Origin: Candidatus Competibacteraceae bacterium | Lineage (GTDB): Bacteria > Pseudomonadota > Gammaproteobacteria > Competibacterales > Competibacteraceae | Assembly (NCBI GenBank): GCA_027492875.1 | Contig: JAPUDV010000087.1 | Span: 1 to 61,060, forward strand | Direction: 5' to 3' | DNA length: 61,060 nt | In this document: in pieces, positions 34,640 to 43,628 of the stretch | How the letters are laid out: the number at the start of each line of letters is the position of its first letter | How positions within the stretch are numbered: position 1 is the first letter of the stretch | The notes under the pieces: model-generated | The model's database searches: none | Told to the model about the DNA's origin: nothing | The model's input: the letters and a program-made list of their open reading frames with translations, nothing else | Made by a program: the position numbers and the translations under genes

Positions 34640-36805
34640 ATGACGACGACGATCCACCGGCCCGACAGACCATCGATATCTCGCGGGCGGCTCCCGCATC
34701 GCCGGACCCTGGGTGCGTTACTGCTGGGCCTGCTGCTCGCCGCGCCGGCGTGGGCCGCGCCGGTGACCTTGAATCTCAAGGATGCCGATATCAACGCCCT
34801 GGTGGAGAGCATGTCGGTGCTGACCGGCAAAAACTTCATCATCGATCCCCGGGTCAAGGGCCGGGTGACGATTATCTCCGCCAAACCGATGGACGAAAAG
34901 GAACTCTACGAGGTGTTTCTGGCGGTGCTGGGCGTGCATGGCTTCGCCGCCGTGCCCAGCGGCAAGGTGATCAAGATCGTGCCGGCGGCGGGGGCCAAGC
35001 AGGAAAGCATTCCCACCGTGGACGGGCAAGCGGGTGCCGAGCCGGACCAGGTCGTCACCCGGATCATCCAGGTCCAGAACGTCTCCGCCGCCCAGATCGT
35101 GCCGATCCTGCGCCCGCTGATCCCGCCGCAGGGGCATCTGGCGGCCTACACGCCGACCAACGTCCTGATCGTTTCCGACAGTGCCGCCAACGTCGAACGC
35201 ATCGCTAGCATCATCAGCCGGATCGACTTGGCCAGCAACGAGGACGTCGAGATCGTGGCGTTGCGGCACGCCTCGGCCATGGAGGTGGTGCGGGTGCTCA
35301 CCGCTCTGGAACAGGGCAAGGCCCGCAACGATCCGGCCGCCGCCGTCGGCACGCCGCCGCGCATGGTGGCGGACGAGCGCACCAACAGCATTTTGTTGAG
35401 CGGGGACAATCTGTCGCGGTTGCGACTGCGAACCCTGATCGCCCACCTGGATACCCCGGTGGAAAGCGGCGGCAACACCCAGGTTATCTACCTGCGCTAC
35501 GCCAAGGCCAAGAATTTGGTGACGGTGCTGCAAGGCGTCAGCAAGAATTTGAGCAGCGAGGCCACGCGCAACGCGCCGATATCCGGAGGACAACCCGCGC
35601 CGCCGGGCGGTAGCGGCAGTAGCAGCGCGACCAGCCTGGTGGACATCCAGGCCGACGAGGCGACCAACTCCCTGGTGATCACCGCGCCGCCGGAACTCAT
35701 CCGTTCCCTGCGCTCGGTGATCGCACAACTGGACATACGCCGCGCCCAGGTCTTGGTGGAGGCGGTCATCGCCGAAATTTCCGCAGAGAAAACCGCTGAA
35801 CTCGGCGTGCAGTGGCTGATTGACGCCAACGGAGCGGTGGGCTTTACCAATTTCGATGCCGGCACTTCCAGCTTGGCTAATGTGGCCGGTCTGGCGAATC
35901 AAATCATCAACGCCAACAGTGGCAGCAGTACAAGCACCACGACGCCCGCGATCGATGCGGCACGCGTCCCCAACGGCATGCAAATTGGCGTCGGCGACTT
36001 TACCGGCAACAATCGCTTCGGCGCCCTGATCAGCGCCCTGGCCAAGGATGCCGATGCCAACGTGCTGTCCACGCCGACCGTGGTGACGCTGGATAACGAA
36101 GAAGCCGAGATCATCGTCGGTCAAAACGTGCCGTTCGTAACCGGCACCTACACCACCTCGACCAGCAGTTCGTCGACGAGTAACGGTGGTTTGCAGTCGG
36201 GTGGCCCTTTCCAGACTATCCAACGCAACGATGTCGGCATCAAGCTCAAGGTCAAGCCACAAATCAATGAAGGCAATGCCGTCAAGCTGGAAATTTCCCA
36301 GGAAGTATCCAACGTGGTGCCTTCCGCCAATGCCGCGACCCAAGGACCGACCTTGAATACGCGCAACATCAAGACCAACGTGCTGGTCGAGGATGGGCAG
36401 ATCCTGGTTCTGGGCGGGCTGATCGACGACCAGTTGAACGAGACCGCGCAAAAAATACCGCTGCTGGGCGACATCCCGCTGTTGGGCAACCTGTTTCGCT
36501 ACCGTAATACCGCCAAGCTCAAACGCAACCTGATGGTGTTTCTGCATCCGGTGATCCTGCGGGATCCGGCGCAGGGCAGCCTGTACACCAGCAGCAAGTA
36601 CAGCTACGTCCGTCAGGAGCAACAGGCGGCCCGGGACAAGGGCGTTTACCTGTTGCCCGACGTGCAATCGCCGTTGCTCAAACCCGAGGAGGACGTAAAG
36701 ACGCAGGGGACGATTCTCAACACGGCGCCGGTGGAAAAACCGGAGCCTCCGCCCGCCGCTCCGCCCGCCGCAGAACCGGCGGCCGCCGGATTCAACAACC
36801 GATGA
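34640..36805 (+). CDS. gspD: Type II secretion secretin GspD
   Basis: 721 residues. Signal peptide ends at about Ala39 (LLLAAPAWA). N0 domain: VTLNLKDADINALVESMS; three N-domain repeats follow (RIIQVQNVSAAQIVPILRPL, EIVALRHASAMEVVRVLTAL, VIYLRYAKAKNLVTVL). The secretin core runs from about 370 (VEAVIAEISAEKTAELGVQW) to VEDGQILVLGGLIDDQ and PLLGDIPLLGNLFRY. The outer membrane pore of the system is built by 15 copies. A Pro/Ala-rich tail follows the S-domain region. Its last bases overlap the gspE start (ATGA). Confidence 0.96.
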   Translation: MTTTIHRPDRPSISRGRLPHRRTLGALLLGLLLAAPAWAAPVTLNLKDADINALVESMSVLTGKNFIIDPRVKGRVTIISAKPMDEKELYEVFLAVLGVHGFAAVPSGKVIKIVPAAGAKQESIPTVDGQAGAEPDQVVTRIIQVQNVSAAQIVPILRPLIPPQGHLAAYTPTNVLIVSDSAANVERIASIISRIDLASNEDVEIVALRHASAMEVVRVLTALEQGKARNDPAAAVGTPPRMVADERTNSILLSGDNLSRLRLRTLIAHLDTPVESGGNTQVIYLRYAKAKNLVTVLQGVSKNLSSEATRNAPISGGQPAPPGGSGSSSATSLVDIQADEATNSLVITAPPELIRSLRSVIAQLDIRRAQVLVEAVIAEISAEKTAELGVQWLIDANGAVGFTNFDAGTSSLANVAGLANQIINANSGSSTSTTTPAIDAARVPNGMQIGVGDFTGNNRFGALISALAKDADANVLSTPTVVTLDNEEAEIIVGQNVPFVTGTYTTSTSSSSTSNGGLQSGGPFQTIQRNDVGIKLKVKPQINEGNAVKLEISQEVSNVVPSANAATQGPTLNTRNIKTNVLVEDGQILVLGGLIDDQLNETAQKIPLLGDIPLLGNLFRYRNTAKLKRNLMVFLHPVILRDPAQGSLYTSSKYSYVRQEQQAARDKGVYLLPDVQSPLLKPEEDVKTQGTILNTAPVEKPEPPPAAPPAAEPAAAGFNNR

Positions 36806-38328
36806 GCCCGCCCGCCCGCGTCGAATCCTTGCCGGCCAGCCCGGGCGAGACCTTGGGCGCACATCCCGCGTTGTCTTACGCATTTGCCAAACGTCATGGC
36901 GTGCTGGTGGTGGACCAGGAGGACGGCAGGGTGACCGTTGCCTGCCGGCAGGGCGTCAGCACGCGCTGCCTGGCGGAATTGCGCCGCTTTCTGAAGGCCC
37001 CGCTGCGGCCGGTGCTGGTGCCGGCCGAGCATTTCGAACGGATGTTGCAGGAAAGCTACGAAGGCGACAGCGACGGCGCGGCCCGCATGATGGAGGATCT
37101 CGGCGACGAGATGGACCTCAATCAGGTCGCGCAGAGCCTGCCCGAGCCGGAGGATTTGCTGGAAAGCGCCGACGACGCGCCGATCATCCGGCTGATCAAC
37201 GCGTTGCTGACCGGGGCCATCAAGGAGAGCGCCTCGGATATCCATATCGAAACCTTCGAAAATCGGTTGCTGGTCCGGTTCCGAGTGGACGGCGTGCTGC
37301 GCGAGGCCCTGCAACCGCCGCGGGCGCTGGGGCCGCTGCTAGTGTCACGGGTCAAGGTCATGGCCCATCTCGACATCGCCGAAAAGCGCCTGCCACAGGA
37401 CGGGCGGATTTCGCTCAAGGTGGCCGGCCGCCCGGTGGACGTGCGGGTTTCGACCCTGCCGACCGGCCACGGCGAACGGGTGGTGCTGCGCCTGCTGGAC
37501 AAGCGTGAAGGCCGCTTGGATTTGCGCCATCTCGGCATGCAGGCGCACGACGAACTGCGGCTGTTGAAGGTGATCCATCGCCCGCACGGCATCTTGCTGG
37601 TCACCGGTCCAACCGGTTCCGGCAAGACCACTACCCTCTACGCCGGGCTGACCCAGCTCAACGACCGCAAGCGCAACATCATGACTGTCGAGGACCCCAT
37701 CGAGTATTATCTGGATGGGATCAGTCAGACTCAGGTCAATACCAAGGTCGAGATGACCTTCGCTCGCGGCTTGCGCGCCATCCTGCGCCAGGATCCGGAT
37801 GTGGTCATGGTCGGCGAAATCCGCGATCTGGAAACGGCCGAAATTGCGGTGCAGGCGTCGTTGACCGGCCATCTGGTGTTGTCCACTCTCCATACCAACA
37901 GCGCGGTCGGCGCCATCACCCGGCTGCGCGACATGGGCGTGGAACCGTTTCTGTTGTCCTCATCGCTGGTCGGCGTGCTGGCTCAGCGCCTGGTGCGCAA
38001 GCTGTGCCCCCACTGCAAGCAGCCGCATGTCGCCACCCCGGCCGATTGCGATGTGCTGTGTGTCGCTCCCGCCGTACTGCCGACGCTCTATGTTCCGGTC
38101 GGTTGCGGCCAGTGCAACCAGTCCGGATTCCGGGGGCGCAGCGGGATTTTCGAGTTGGTGGTATTGGACGAGGCGATGCAAACCCTGATTCATGAAGGCA
38201 AGGGCGAGCAGGAACTGGAGCGCCACGCCCGATTGTCCAGCCCCAGTATCCGCGACGATGGCCGCCGCCGGGTGCTGGCGGGCGATACCGCATTGTCGGA
38301 GCTCATTCGGGTGACCAAGGAGGACTAG
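36802..38328 (+). CDS. gspE: Type II secretion ATPase GspE
   Basis: 508 residues. Walker A VTGPTGSGKTTTLYAGL near residue 270, Asp box IMTVEDPIEYYLDGISQTQV, Walker B ILRQDPDVVMVGEIRDLETA, His box LVLSTLHTNSAVGAI. The four-cysteine zinc motif is present: LCPHCKQ (about residue 401) and VGCGQCNQSGFRGR (about 435). GspE powers pseudopilus assembly at the inner membrane. The start ATG overlaps the gspD stop by 4 bp and gspF begins immediately after its stop. Confidence 0.96.
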   Translation: MSPPARVESLPASPGETLGAHPALSYAFAKRHGVLVVDQEDGRVTVACRQGVSTRCLAELRRFLKAPLRPVLVPAEHFERMLQESYEGDSDGAARMMEDLGDEMDLNQVAQSLPEPEDLLESADDAPIIRLINALLTGAIKESASDIHIETFENRLLVRFRVDGVLREALQPPRALGPLLVSRVKVMAHLDIAEKRLPQDGRISLKVAGRPVDVRVSTLPTGHGERVVLRLLDKREGRLDLRHLGMQAHDELRLLKVIHRPHGILLVTGPTGSGKTTTLYAGLTQLNDRKRNIMTVEDPIEYYLDGISQTQVNTKVEMTFARGLRAILRQDPDVVMVGEIRDLETAEIAVQASLTGHLVLSTLHTNSAVGAITRLRDMGVEPFLLSSSLVGVLAQRLVRKLCPHCKQPHVATPADCDVLCVAPAVLPTLYVPVGCGQCNQSGFRGRSGIFELVVLDEAMQTLIHEGKGEQELERHARLSSPSIRDDGRRRVLAGDTALSELIRVTKED

Positions 38329-39546
38329 GTGCCGGCGTTTCAGTACAGCGCGCTCGACCTCAAAGGCCGCCAGCGCAAGGGCCTGATCGAGGCCGATACC
38401 CCCCGGCTGGCCCGGCAGGCGATGCGCGAGCGTGGCTTGAATCCATTGGGAGTCGAGGAGGTGACCAGTCGCGAGCGCCGGCGCGGCAGCCACTGGTGGA
38501 GCGGGCGGGTTCGGATCAGCGCCACCGATCTGGCCTTGATTACCCGGCAACTGGCGACTTTGGTCGGTTCCGGTCTGCCGCTGGAAGAGGCGCTGGGCGG
38601 GGTGGCCCAGCAGGCCGATCGGGCGCGGTTGAGCGGTTTGCTGCTGGCGGTGCGCACCCGGGTGCTGGAAGGCCACACCCTGGCGACCGCGCTCGGCGAT
38701 TTTCCGCAGGTATTTCCGGAATTGTACCGGGCCACCGTCGCCGCAGGCGAACAGTCCGGCCATCTGGAGGTGGTGTTCGAGCGGCTGGCCGATTACACCG
38801 AGGCCCGCCAGCAGATGCGCCAGAAGGTCGGGCTGGCGTTGTTCTATCCTTTGCTGCTGACCGGCGTCGCCATCCTGATCGTCGCCGGCCTGCTGACCTA
38901 TGTAGTACCGCAAGTGGTGCAGGTATTTAGCAGCCTCAACCAGCAGTTGCCGGCGCTGACCCGCGGTCTGATCGCCCTGAGCGATTTCCTGCGCCAATAC
39001 GGCTGGCTGGTGCTGCTCGCGCTGGCGGCCGGCGCGGTCGCTTGGATCTACGCGCTGCGCCGGATTGGCTTCCGGCGGCGAGTGCATCGCGTGCTGCTGC
39101 GTTTGCCGCTGCTGGCGCGCTTGATCCGGGGAACCAATACCGCCCGTTTTGCCCGCACCTTCAGCATCCTGATGGCGAGCGGCGTACCGGTGCTGGAGGC
39201 CTTGCGAATTTCCTCGCAGGTGCTTAGCAACCTGCCGATGCGGGAAGCGGTGGAACAGGCGGCGGTACGGGTCAAGGAAGGCGCCAGCCTGTACAAGGCG
39301 GTCAGCGCCAGCGGCTATTTCCCGCCGATGACCGTGCAACTCATTGCCAGCGGCGAGGCCAGCGGCCGCTTGGAGAATATGCTGGAGCGGGCGGCGGTGC
39401 AGCAGGAGCGGGAGACCGAAACTCTGATCGCCGCGCTGCTGGGGATTTTCGAACCCATGCTGATTCTGGTGATGGGCGGCGTGGTGCTGGTGATCGTGTT
39501 GGCGATCCTGCTGCCGATCTTCGATCTCAATCAGCTGGTGCATTGA
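38329..39546 (+). CDS. gspF: Type II secretion inner-membrane protein GspF
   Basis: 405 residues from a GTG at 38329, with AAGGAGGAC just before it. Two T2SSF domains: LALITRQLATLVGSGLPLEEAL and TARFARTFSILMASGVPVLEAL. Three membrane segments are visible (PLLLTGVAILIVAGLLTYVV, WLVLLALAAGAVAWIYAL and MLILVMGGVVLVIVLAILLP). It is the platform protein around which the pseudopilus assembles. The locus ends here: no gspG-M follows, and the next gene is convergent and overlaps by 16 bp. Confidence 0.95.
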   Translation: MPAFQYSALDLKGRQRKGLIEADTPRLARQAMRERGLNPLGVEEVTSRERRRGSHWWSGRVRISATDLALITRQLATLVGSGLPLEEALGGVAQQADRARLSGLLLAVRTRVLEGHTLATALGDFPQVFPELYRATVAAGEQSGHLEVVFERLADYTEARQQMRQKVGLALFYPLLLTGVAILIVAGLLTYVVPQVVQVFSSLNQQLPALTRGLIALSDFLRQYGWLVLLALAAGAVAWIYALRRIGFRRRVHRVLLRLPLLARLIRGTNTARFARTFSILMASGVPVLEALRISSQVLSNLPMREAVEQAAVRVKEGASLYKAVSASGYFPPMTVQLIASGEASGRLENMLERAAVQQERETETLIAALLGIFEPMLILVMGGVVLVIVLAILLPIFDLNQLVH

Positions 39547-40010
39547 GCGGCCGCCCGCAACCCGTCGTAGTCCAGCGTGTAGGCGCGGGCGAAGCCGCCG
39601 ATAAAGCGGATACGGATTGGGGTCAGACGCAGCAGCAGAAAATCGCCGAACTCGAAGCGCGGCACCGCATCGGGCAACCGTTCCTGATAGCGCAGCGCCG
39701 CCGACCGGTAGTCCACGCGGTCGCGGGGAATGAGCGCGATCTCGCCTTGTACCGTCACCCGGGCCAGCGTCTGCGGATCTTCACCGTCCCGTTCCGGTTC
39801 GCCGATCGCCAAGCCGGCGCGTGGATCGGCCAAAAGGTTGCGGGTGTGGGCGGACAGCGTGCTGAGGTGCAGCAGGAAACCGCCGCAATCCGATTCCGGG
39901 ACATAGGCGACCCAGGATGCCTCCGGTCCATCTGGACCCTGGGTCGCGAGAGCCGCCCAGCGCCGGGCGCGGATCAGGTTGACCATCAAGCGCTGATCCT
40001 GAAGGTTCAT
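39531..40010 (-). CDS. Pyridoxamine 5'-phosphate oxidase-like (HugZ-type) FMN-binding protein
   Basis: 159 residues, a split-barrel protein: ARRWAALATQGPDGPEASWVAYVP, LLHLSTLSAHTRNLLADPRAGLAI and ARVTVQGEIALIPR follow the PNPOx/HugZ pattern, with a C-terminal RFEFGDFLLLRLTPIRIRFIGGFARA that resembles heme-utilisation proteins. The C-terminal heme-oxygenase extension of HugZ is absent. It lies 16 bp downstream of iscS in the same orientation, so it may belong to the iscR-iscS operon. Confidence 0.8.
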   Translation of the reverse strand: MNLQDQRLMVNLIRARRWAALATQGPDGPEASWVAYVPESDCGGFLLHLSTLSAHTRNLLADPRAGLAIGEPERDGEDPQTLARVTVQGEIALIPRDRVDYRSAALRYQERLPDAVPRFEFGDFLLLRLTPIRIRFIGGFARAYTLDYDGLRAAAQCTS

Positions 40011-40026
40011 CGCCTGTCCTGCCCGT

Positions 40027-41244
40027 TCATGGCGCCGCCCAATCCACCGCGCAAGGCCTCCATCCTCCCTGGCGCGCCTCCCATATCGGGGATAGTTCCC
40101 GCAGCCGGGTGACCGCCGCCGTCACCGCGTCAATGGTGTATTCGATTTCCTCGGCGGTGGTGAAGCGCCCCAGGCTGAAGCGGACCGCGCCGCGCATGCT
40201 GAACGCATCGCGGCCCATTGCCCGCAGCACATGCGAGGCTTCGCGGCTGGCGGAGTTGCAGGCGGATCCGGTGGAAAAGGCGATCTCCGGCAGCGCGCCC
40301 AGCAACGCCTCGGCGGCGATGCCGACAAAGCTGACATTGAGGATACCGGCTACGTTTTGCTCGGAATGGCCGTTCAATCCCACCGCGCCCAAAGCCGCCA
40401 ACCCTTGCCACAGCCGATGGCGCAATTCCCGAATCCGGGCCTGTTCGGCGGCCATAGTCTCTCCGGCGATGCGAAACGCTTCACCCATCGCCGCGATTTG
40501 GTGAGTGGGCAACGTGCCGGCCCGTAATCCGCGTTCCTGACCACCGCCATACAGCAGCGGCTCCAGCCGCACTCGAACCGGGCGCTGGCGCACGACCAGC
40601 GCGCCGATGCCCTTGGGACCGTACAGCTTGTGCGCGCTGAGGCTCAACAGGTCCACCGGCAGGGCTTGCAGATCGAGCGGCAGCTTGCCGACGCTCTGGG
40701 CGGCATCCACATGCAGCAGCGCGCCATGGCTTCGAACCAGTGCACCGAGCCCGGCCAGATCCTGCACCACGCCGGTTTCGTTGTTGGCATGCATTAGCGA
40801 GACCAACACGGTATCGGGTCGCAGCGCCGCCGCAACCCGCTCCAACGGAATCAACCCGTCCGGATTCGGGTCGAGGTAGGTGATTGCACAAGCTTCGCGT
40901 TCCAGCCGCCGGCAAACATCGAGCACGGCCTTATGTTCGGCCTTGCTGGTGACCAAATGCCGGCCCTTGCGGACATAAGCACGCATGACGCCAAACAAAG
41001 CGAGGTTGTTAGCCTCGGTTGCGCCGGAAGTCCAGACGATTTCGCTGGGATCGGCATCGAGCAGGGCAGCGACCTGCGTCCGGGCGGTTTCGACCACCCG
41101 GGCCGCCGCCCGACCGAAAGCGTGAGTGTTGGAAGAAGGGTTGCCGAAGATGCCGTCCTGGCCCAGATGCTGGTTCAGGACGACGGCAACCCGTAGGTCC
41201 GCCGGGGTAGTCGCCGCGTAATCCAGATAAACCGGCAACCGCAT
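40027..41244 (-). CDS. iscS: Cysteine desulfurase IscS
   Basis: 405 residues from the ATG at 41244 (a GTG lies one codon upstream). PLP enzyme that takes sulfur from cysteine for Fe-S cluster and thio-cofactor synthesis. YLDYAATTP at the start, TSGATEANNLA, MHANNETG, the PLP lysine in SLSAHKLYGPKG (about 206), and the catalytic loop cysteine in STGSACNSASREASHVL (about 329). Usual IscS length. It follows iscR by 19 bp, but no iscU, iscA or hscBA follow, unlike the standard isc operon. Confidence 0.95.
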   Translation of the reverse strand: MRLPVYLDYAATTPADLRVAVVLNQHLGQDGIFGNPSSNTHAFGRAAARVVETARTQVAALLDADPSEIVWTSGATEANNLALFGVMRAYVRKGRHLVTSKAEHKAVLDVCRRLEREACAITYLDPNPDGLIPLERVAAALRPDTVLVSLMHANNETGVVQDLAGLGALVRSHGALLHVDAAQSVGKLPLDLQALPVDLLSLSAHKLYGPKGIGALVVRQRPVRVRLEPLLYGGGQERGLRAGTLPTHQIAAMGEAFRIAGETMAAEQARIRELRHRLWQGLAALGAVGLNGHSEQNVAGILNVSFVGIAAEALLGALPEIAFSTGSACNSASREASHVLRAMGRDAFSMRGAVRFSLGRFTTAEEIEYTIDAVTAAVTRLRELSPIWEARQGGWRPCAVDWAAP

Positions 41245-41263
41245 CACGGCATGGGAAAGTCGA

Positions 41264-41755
41264 TCAGGCCACGGCCGAAGCTGGAGCTGGAACTCGCTCG
41301 CTAGAGCGGTCGCGCCGGCGCGAGCCGTTCTGGCGGCGCACCACTTCGCAAACCGCCGGACGCTCGACGAACTGCGCCAGCGTGATACCTTCCAGGAAGG
41401 CGAAAATCTGCCGACTAAGGTCGGTCCACAATTCGTGCGTCAGGCAGCGCCGGCCTTCCTGGCAGTTCTCATGACCGAAGCAGCGGGTGGCGTCCATCCG
41501 TTCGTCGACCGCGCTGATGATGTCGGCGACCGTGACCTGATCGGGCGAACTCGCCAGCCGATAACCGCCACCCGGACCGCGCACGCCTTCCACCAGGCTG
41601 CGCTTGCGCAATTTGGCGAACAACTGCTCCAAATAGGACAGCGATATGCCTTGGCATTGGGAAATCTCGGCCAGCGTGACCGGACCGTATTTGTCGTGAA
41701 TGGCCAGATGCATCATGGCGGTAACCGCATAGCGGCCTTTGGTCGACAGTTTCAT
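41264..41755 (-). CDS. iscR: Fe-S cluster regulator IscR
   Basis: 163 residues of the Rrf2 family: MKLSTKGRYAVTAMMHLAI with a winged helix (ISLSYLEQLFAKLRKRSLVEGVRGPGGGY). The 2Fe-2S ligands are present as RCFGHENCQEGRRCLTHELW, three cysteines spaced by five and five residues plus the His. Holo-IscR represses the isc operon in E. coli. A candidate operator lies upstream at 41822-41846. Confidence 0.96.
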   Translation of the reverse strand: MKLSTKGRYAVTAMMHLAIHDKYGPVTLAEISQCQGISLSYLEQLFAKLRKRSLVEGVRGPGGGYRLASSPDQVTVADIISAVDERMDATRCFGHENCQEGRRCLTHELWTDLSRQIFAFLEGITLAQFVERPAVCEVVRRQNGSRRRDRSSERVPAPASAVA

Positions 41756-41821
41756 ACGTATTACCCCGCGATTGGGCTGTACTGTGAGGTTAATTCCTGA
41801 CTATTCAGTAAGGAAACTATA

Positions 41822-41846
41822 TTAACCTATTAGCTTAGTCAACTAA
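41822..41846 (-). promoter_or_regulatory. Candidate type 1 IscR site upstream of iscR
   Basis: On the minus strand TTAGTTGACTAAGCTAATAGG plus TTAA fits 18 of 25 positions of the type 1 consensus, with the left half (GTTGACTA) intact and the right half degenerate. TTGACT inside it could be a -35 element, with TATAGT 15 bp on as a short-spaced -10. Negative autoregulation is inferred. Confidence 0.45.
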
Positions 41847-41890
41847 TTCAGCAAAATGATGCTTCGGGCGTTCCAATAATCGCGGGGGTT

Positions 41891-42379
41891 TCAGGCGGAG
41901 TGGGTGGGTTGCCCGGTAAATCGATGGCCTTGACGCAGGCAGTAGGCAAGCCATTTGAAAAGAAAACGGTTGGTCCGCCAGCGGGCGTGGAGGTGTGCGC
42001 CATCCGCCTGGGGGCGGGGGTGGAACCCGGTGGCGAAGGTGGCGCGATGCCGCAAGTGCGCGGCCATCACCTCGGCCATCCGCGCATCGTGGTAGATCCG
42101 GATGCGCAGGTCGGGTTCGGCGGTGCTCGTGCCATCGTTTTGGCGAAATTGGTACGTTAAAGTCAGGTCGCTGGTGTAGCGGCTGCGCTCGAGGACGCGC
42201 AGGTGCAGATCCAGGCTCCCGGCTACTCGCGAGACGCGGGCGGCCAGCGCGGGCGGCATGATCGGCAGCAGCCGGCGCAGATTGATGTAGTTCCGTTCGT
42301 ACAGATCCATCAGCGCCGCAAAGTTACCCGGCGTGTCGTGCGCGCGCAGTTCGGTCTGGGGGGAGCGAAGCAGGATCAT
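41891..42379 (-). CDS. DUF1249 family protein (YqiB-like)
   Basis: 162 residues. FAALMDLYERNYINLRRLLP, LDLHLRVLERSRYTSDLTLTY and PDLRIRIYHDARMAEVM match DUF1249, a proteobacterial family often near genes for lipid or nucleotide metabolism. No function is known. It starts 4 bp after the lpxH stop, so the two are one transcription unit. Confidence 0.85.
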   Translation of the reverse strand: MILLRSPQTELRAHDTPGNFAALMDLYERNYINLRRLLPIMPPALAARVSRVAGSLDLHLRVLERSRYTSDLTLTYQFRQNDGTSTAEPDLRIRIYHDARMAEVMAAHLRHRATFATGFHPRPQADGAHLHARWRTNRFLFKWLAYCLRQGHRFTGQPTHSA

Positions 42380-42383
42380 GAGC

Positions 42384-43115
42384 CTACGCGCCGGGCAGGG
42401 GCAGGGATTCCAAGCGCCAGCCAGCCCTGTCGCAACACAGCACGCTGCCCTGCTCGTACCAGTCGCCCAGCACCGCCCGCCGCGCGGACCGCCCGTCCAG
42501 CATCCATCGGTGGATGGCGGGCCGGTGGGTGTGGCCGTGGATCAGACTGTCAACGCCGTGCGTGCGTAGCGCGCGCTCCACCGCCACGGGGTTGACGTCG
42601 GTAATTTCGGTACCTTTCAACTGGGTGGCCTGCCGGCTGGTCTCGCGTAACTGGCTGGCCAAGGCCCGCCGTTGCGCCAGCGATTGCGCCAGCAAACCGG
42701 CCTGCCAGGCCGGATCGCGGACTTGGGCGCGAAACGCCTGATATTCGACATCATCGGTGCAGAGCGTGTCGCCGTGCAGCAGCAGCACGGACTCGCCGGC
42801 CAGCTCGATCACCACGCTCTCCGGCAATAGCTGGACTTTACCCGCCGATGCGAAAACTTGGCCGATCAGGAAATCCCGGTTGCCGTGCAGCAAGTACGCC
42901 GACACACCGGATTCGACCCATGCGCGCAGCGCGCCGGCGACGGTATGCCCGAGCTCCGCATCGTCGTCATCGCCGATCCAGGCCTCGAACAGATCGCCCA
43001 GGATATACAGAGCATCGGCCCGCCGAGCGTACTGTTCCAGGAAATCCAGGAACAGTGAGACGATGGCGGGCCGGGTCCGGTCCAGATGCAGGTCGGAGAT
43101 GAACAACGTGGCCAT
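42384..43115 (-). CDS. lpxH: UDP-2,3-diacylglucosamine hydrolase LpxH
   Basis: 243 residues, calcineurin-like metallophosphoesterase at the inner membrane surface that cleaves UDP-diacylglucosamine to lipid X in lipid A synthesis. Metal motifs: ISDLHLD, ILGDLFEAWIGDDD, LHGNRDFLIG, LLHGDTLCTDD and HGHTHRPA. The gene follows ppiB with a 5-bp gap, the same neighbour pair as in E. coli. Presence of lpxH identifies a Gram-negative host. Confidence 0.95.
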   Translation of the reverse strand: MATLFISDLHLDRTRPAIVSLFLDFLEQYARRADALYILGDLFEAWIGDDDDAELGHTVAGALRAWVESGVSAYLLHGNRDFLIGQVFASAGKVQLLPESVVIELAGESVLLLHGDTLCTDDVEYQAFRAQVRDPAWQAGLLAQSLAQRRALASQLRETSRQATQLKGTEITDVNPVAVERALRTHGVDSLIHGHTHRPAIHRWMLDGRSARRAVLGDWYEQGSVLCCDRAGWRLESLPLPGA

Positions 43116-43120
43116 GAGGC

Positions 43121-43618
43121 TTATTCGCCGACCACTTCAACTTTGGTGATTGTGATGTCCTCGACCGGCACGTTCTGGTGGCCACGCCGGTTGGCGGTCG
43201 GCGCGGCGGTGATCGCATCGACCACATCCGTGCCGGCCACGACCCGCCCAAACACGCAGTAGCCCCAGCCCTGGCTGGTCGGACTGCGGTGGTCGAGAAA
43301 GTCGTTATCCTTGACGTTGATGAAAAATTGGGCGGTGGCGGAGTGCGGGTCGGACGTGCGCGCCATGGCGACGGTGCCCACCTGGTTTTTCAGGCCGTTT
43401 TCGGCCTCGTTGCGAATGGGGGGACGGGTCGGCTTCTGGTTCATGTCCGCTTCGAGGCCGCCGCCCTGAACCATGAAGTTGGGAATCACCCGATGGAACA
43501 GGGTGCCTTCGTAAAATCCATCGCGGGCGTACTGCAGAAAATTGGCGGCCGTCGCCGGGGCGCGGGCGTGGTCGAGTTCGATGCTGATGATGCCGAATCG
43601 GGTGTGCAAATTAACCAT
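43121..43618 (-). CDS. ppiB: Cytoplasmic peptidyl-prolyl isomerase (cyclophilin B)
   Basis: 165 residues from the ATG at 43618 with GTGAGGTACC upstream. Cyclophilin motifs: [29 protein letters not shown], shown in part as [16 protein letters not shown], then [20 protein letters not shown] and [13 protein letters not shown]. No signal peptide. Closely similar to the exported cyclophilin directly upstream, suggesting tandem duplication. Confidence 0.93.
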   Translation of the reverse strand: MVNLHTRFGIISIELDHARAPATAANFLQYARDGFYEGTLFHRVIPNFMVQGGGLEADMNQKPTRPPIRNEAENGLKNQVGTVAMARTSDPHSATAQFFINVKDNDFLDHRSPTSQGWGYCVFGRVVAGTDVVDAITAAPTANRRGHQNVPVEDITITKVEVVGE

Positions 43619-43628
43619 GGCGGGTACC

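Noticed and set aside
34718..36883. Minus-strand frame of 721 codons opposite gspD
   Set aside because: It mirrors gspD, whose protein is clearly a secretin; the antisense translation shows no domain.
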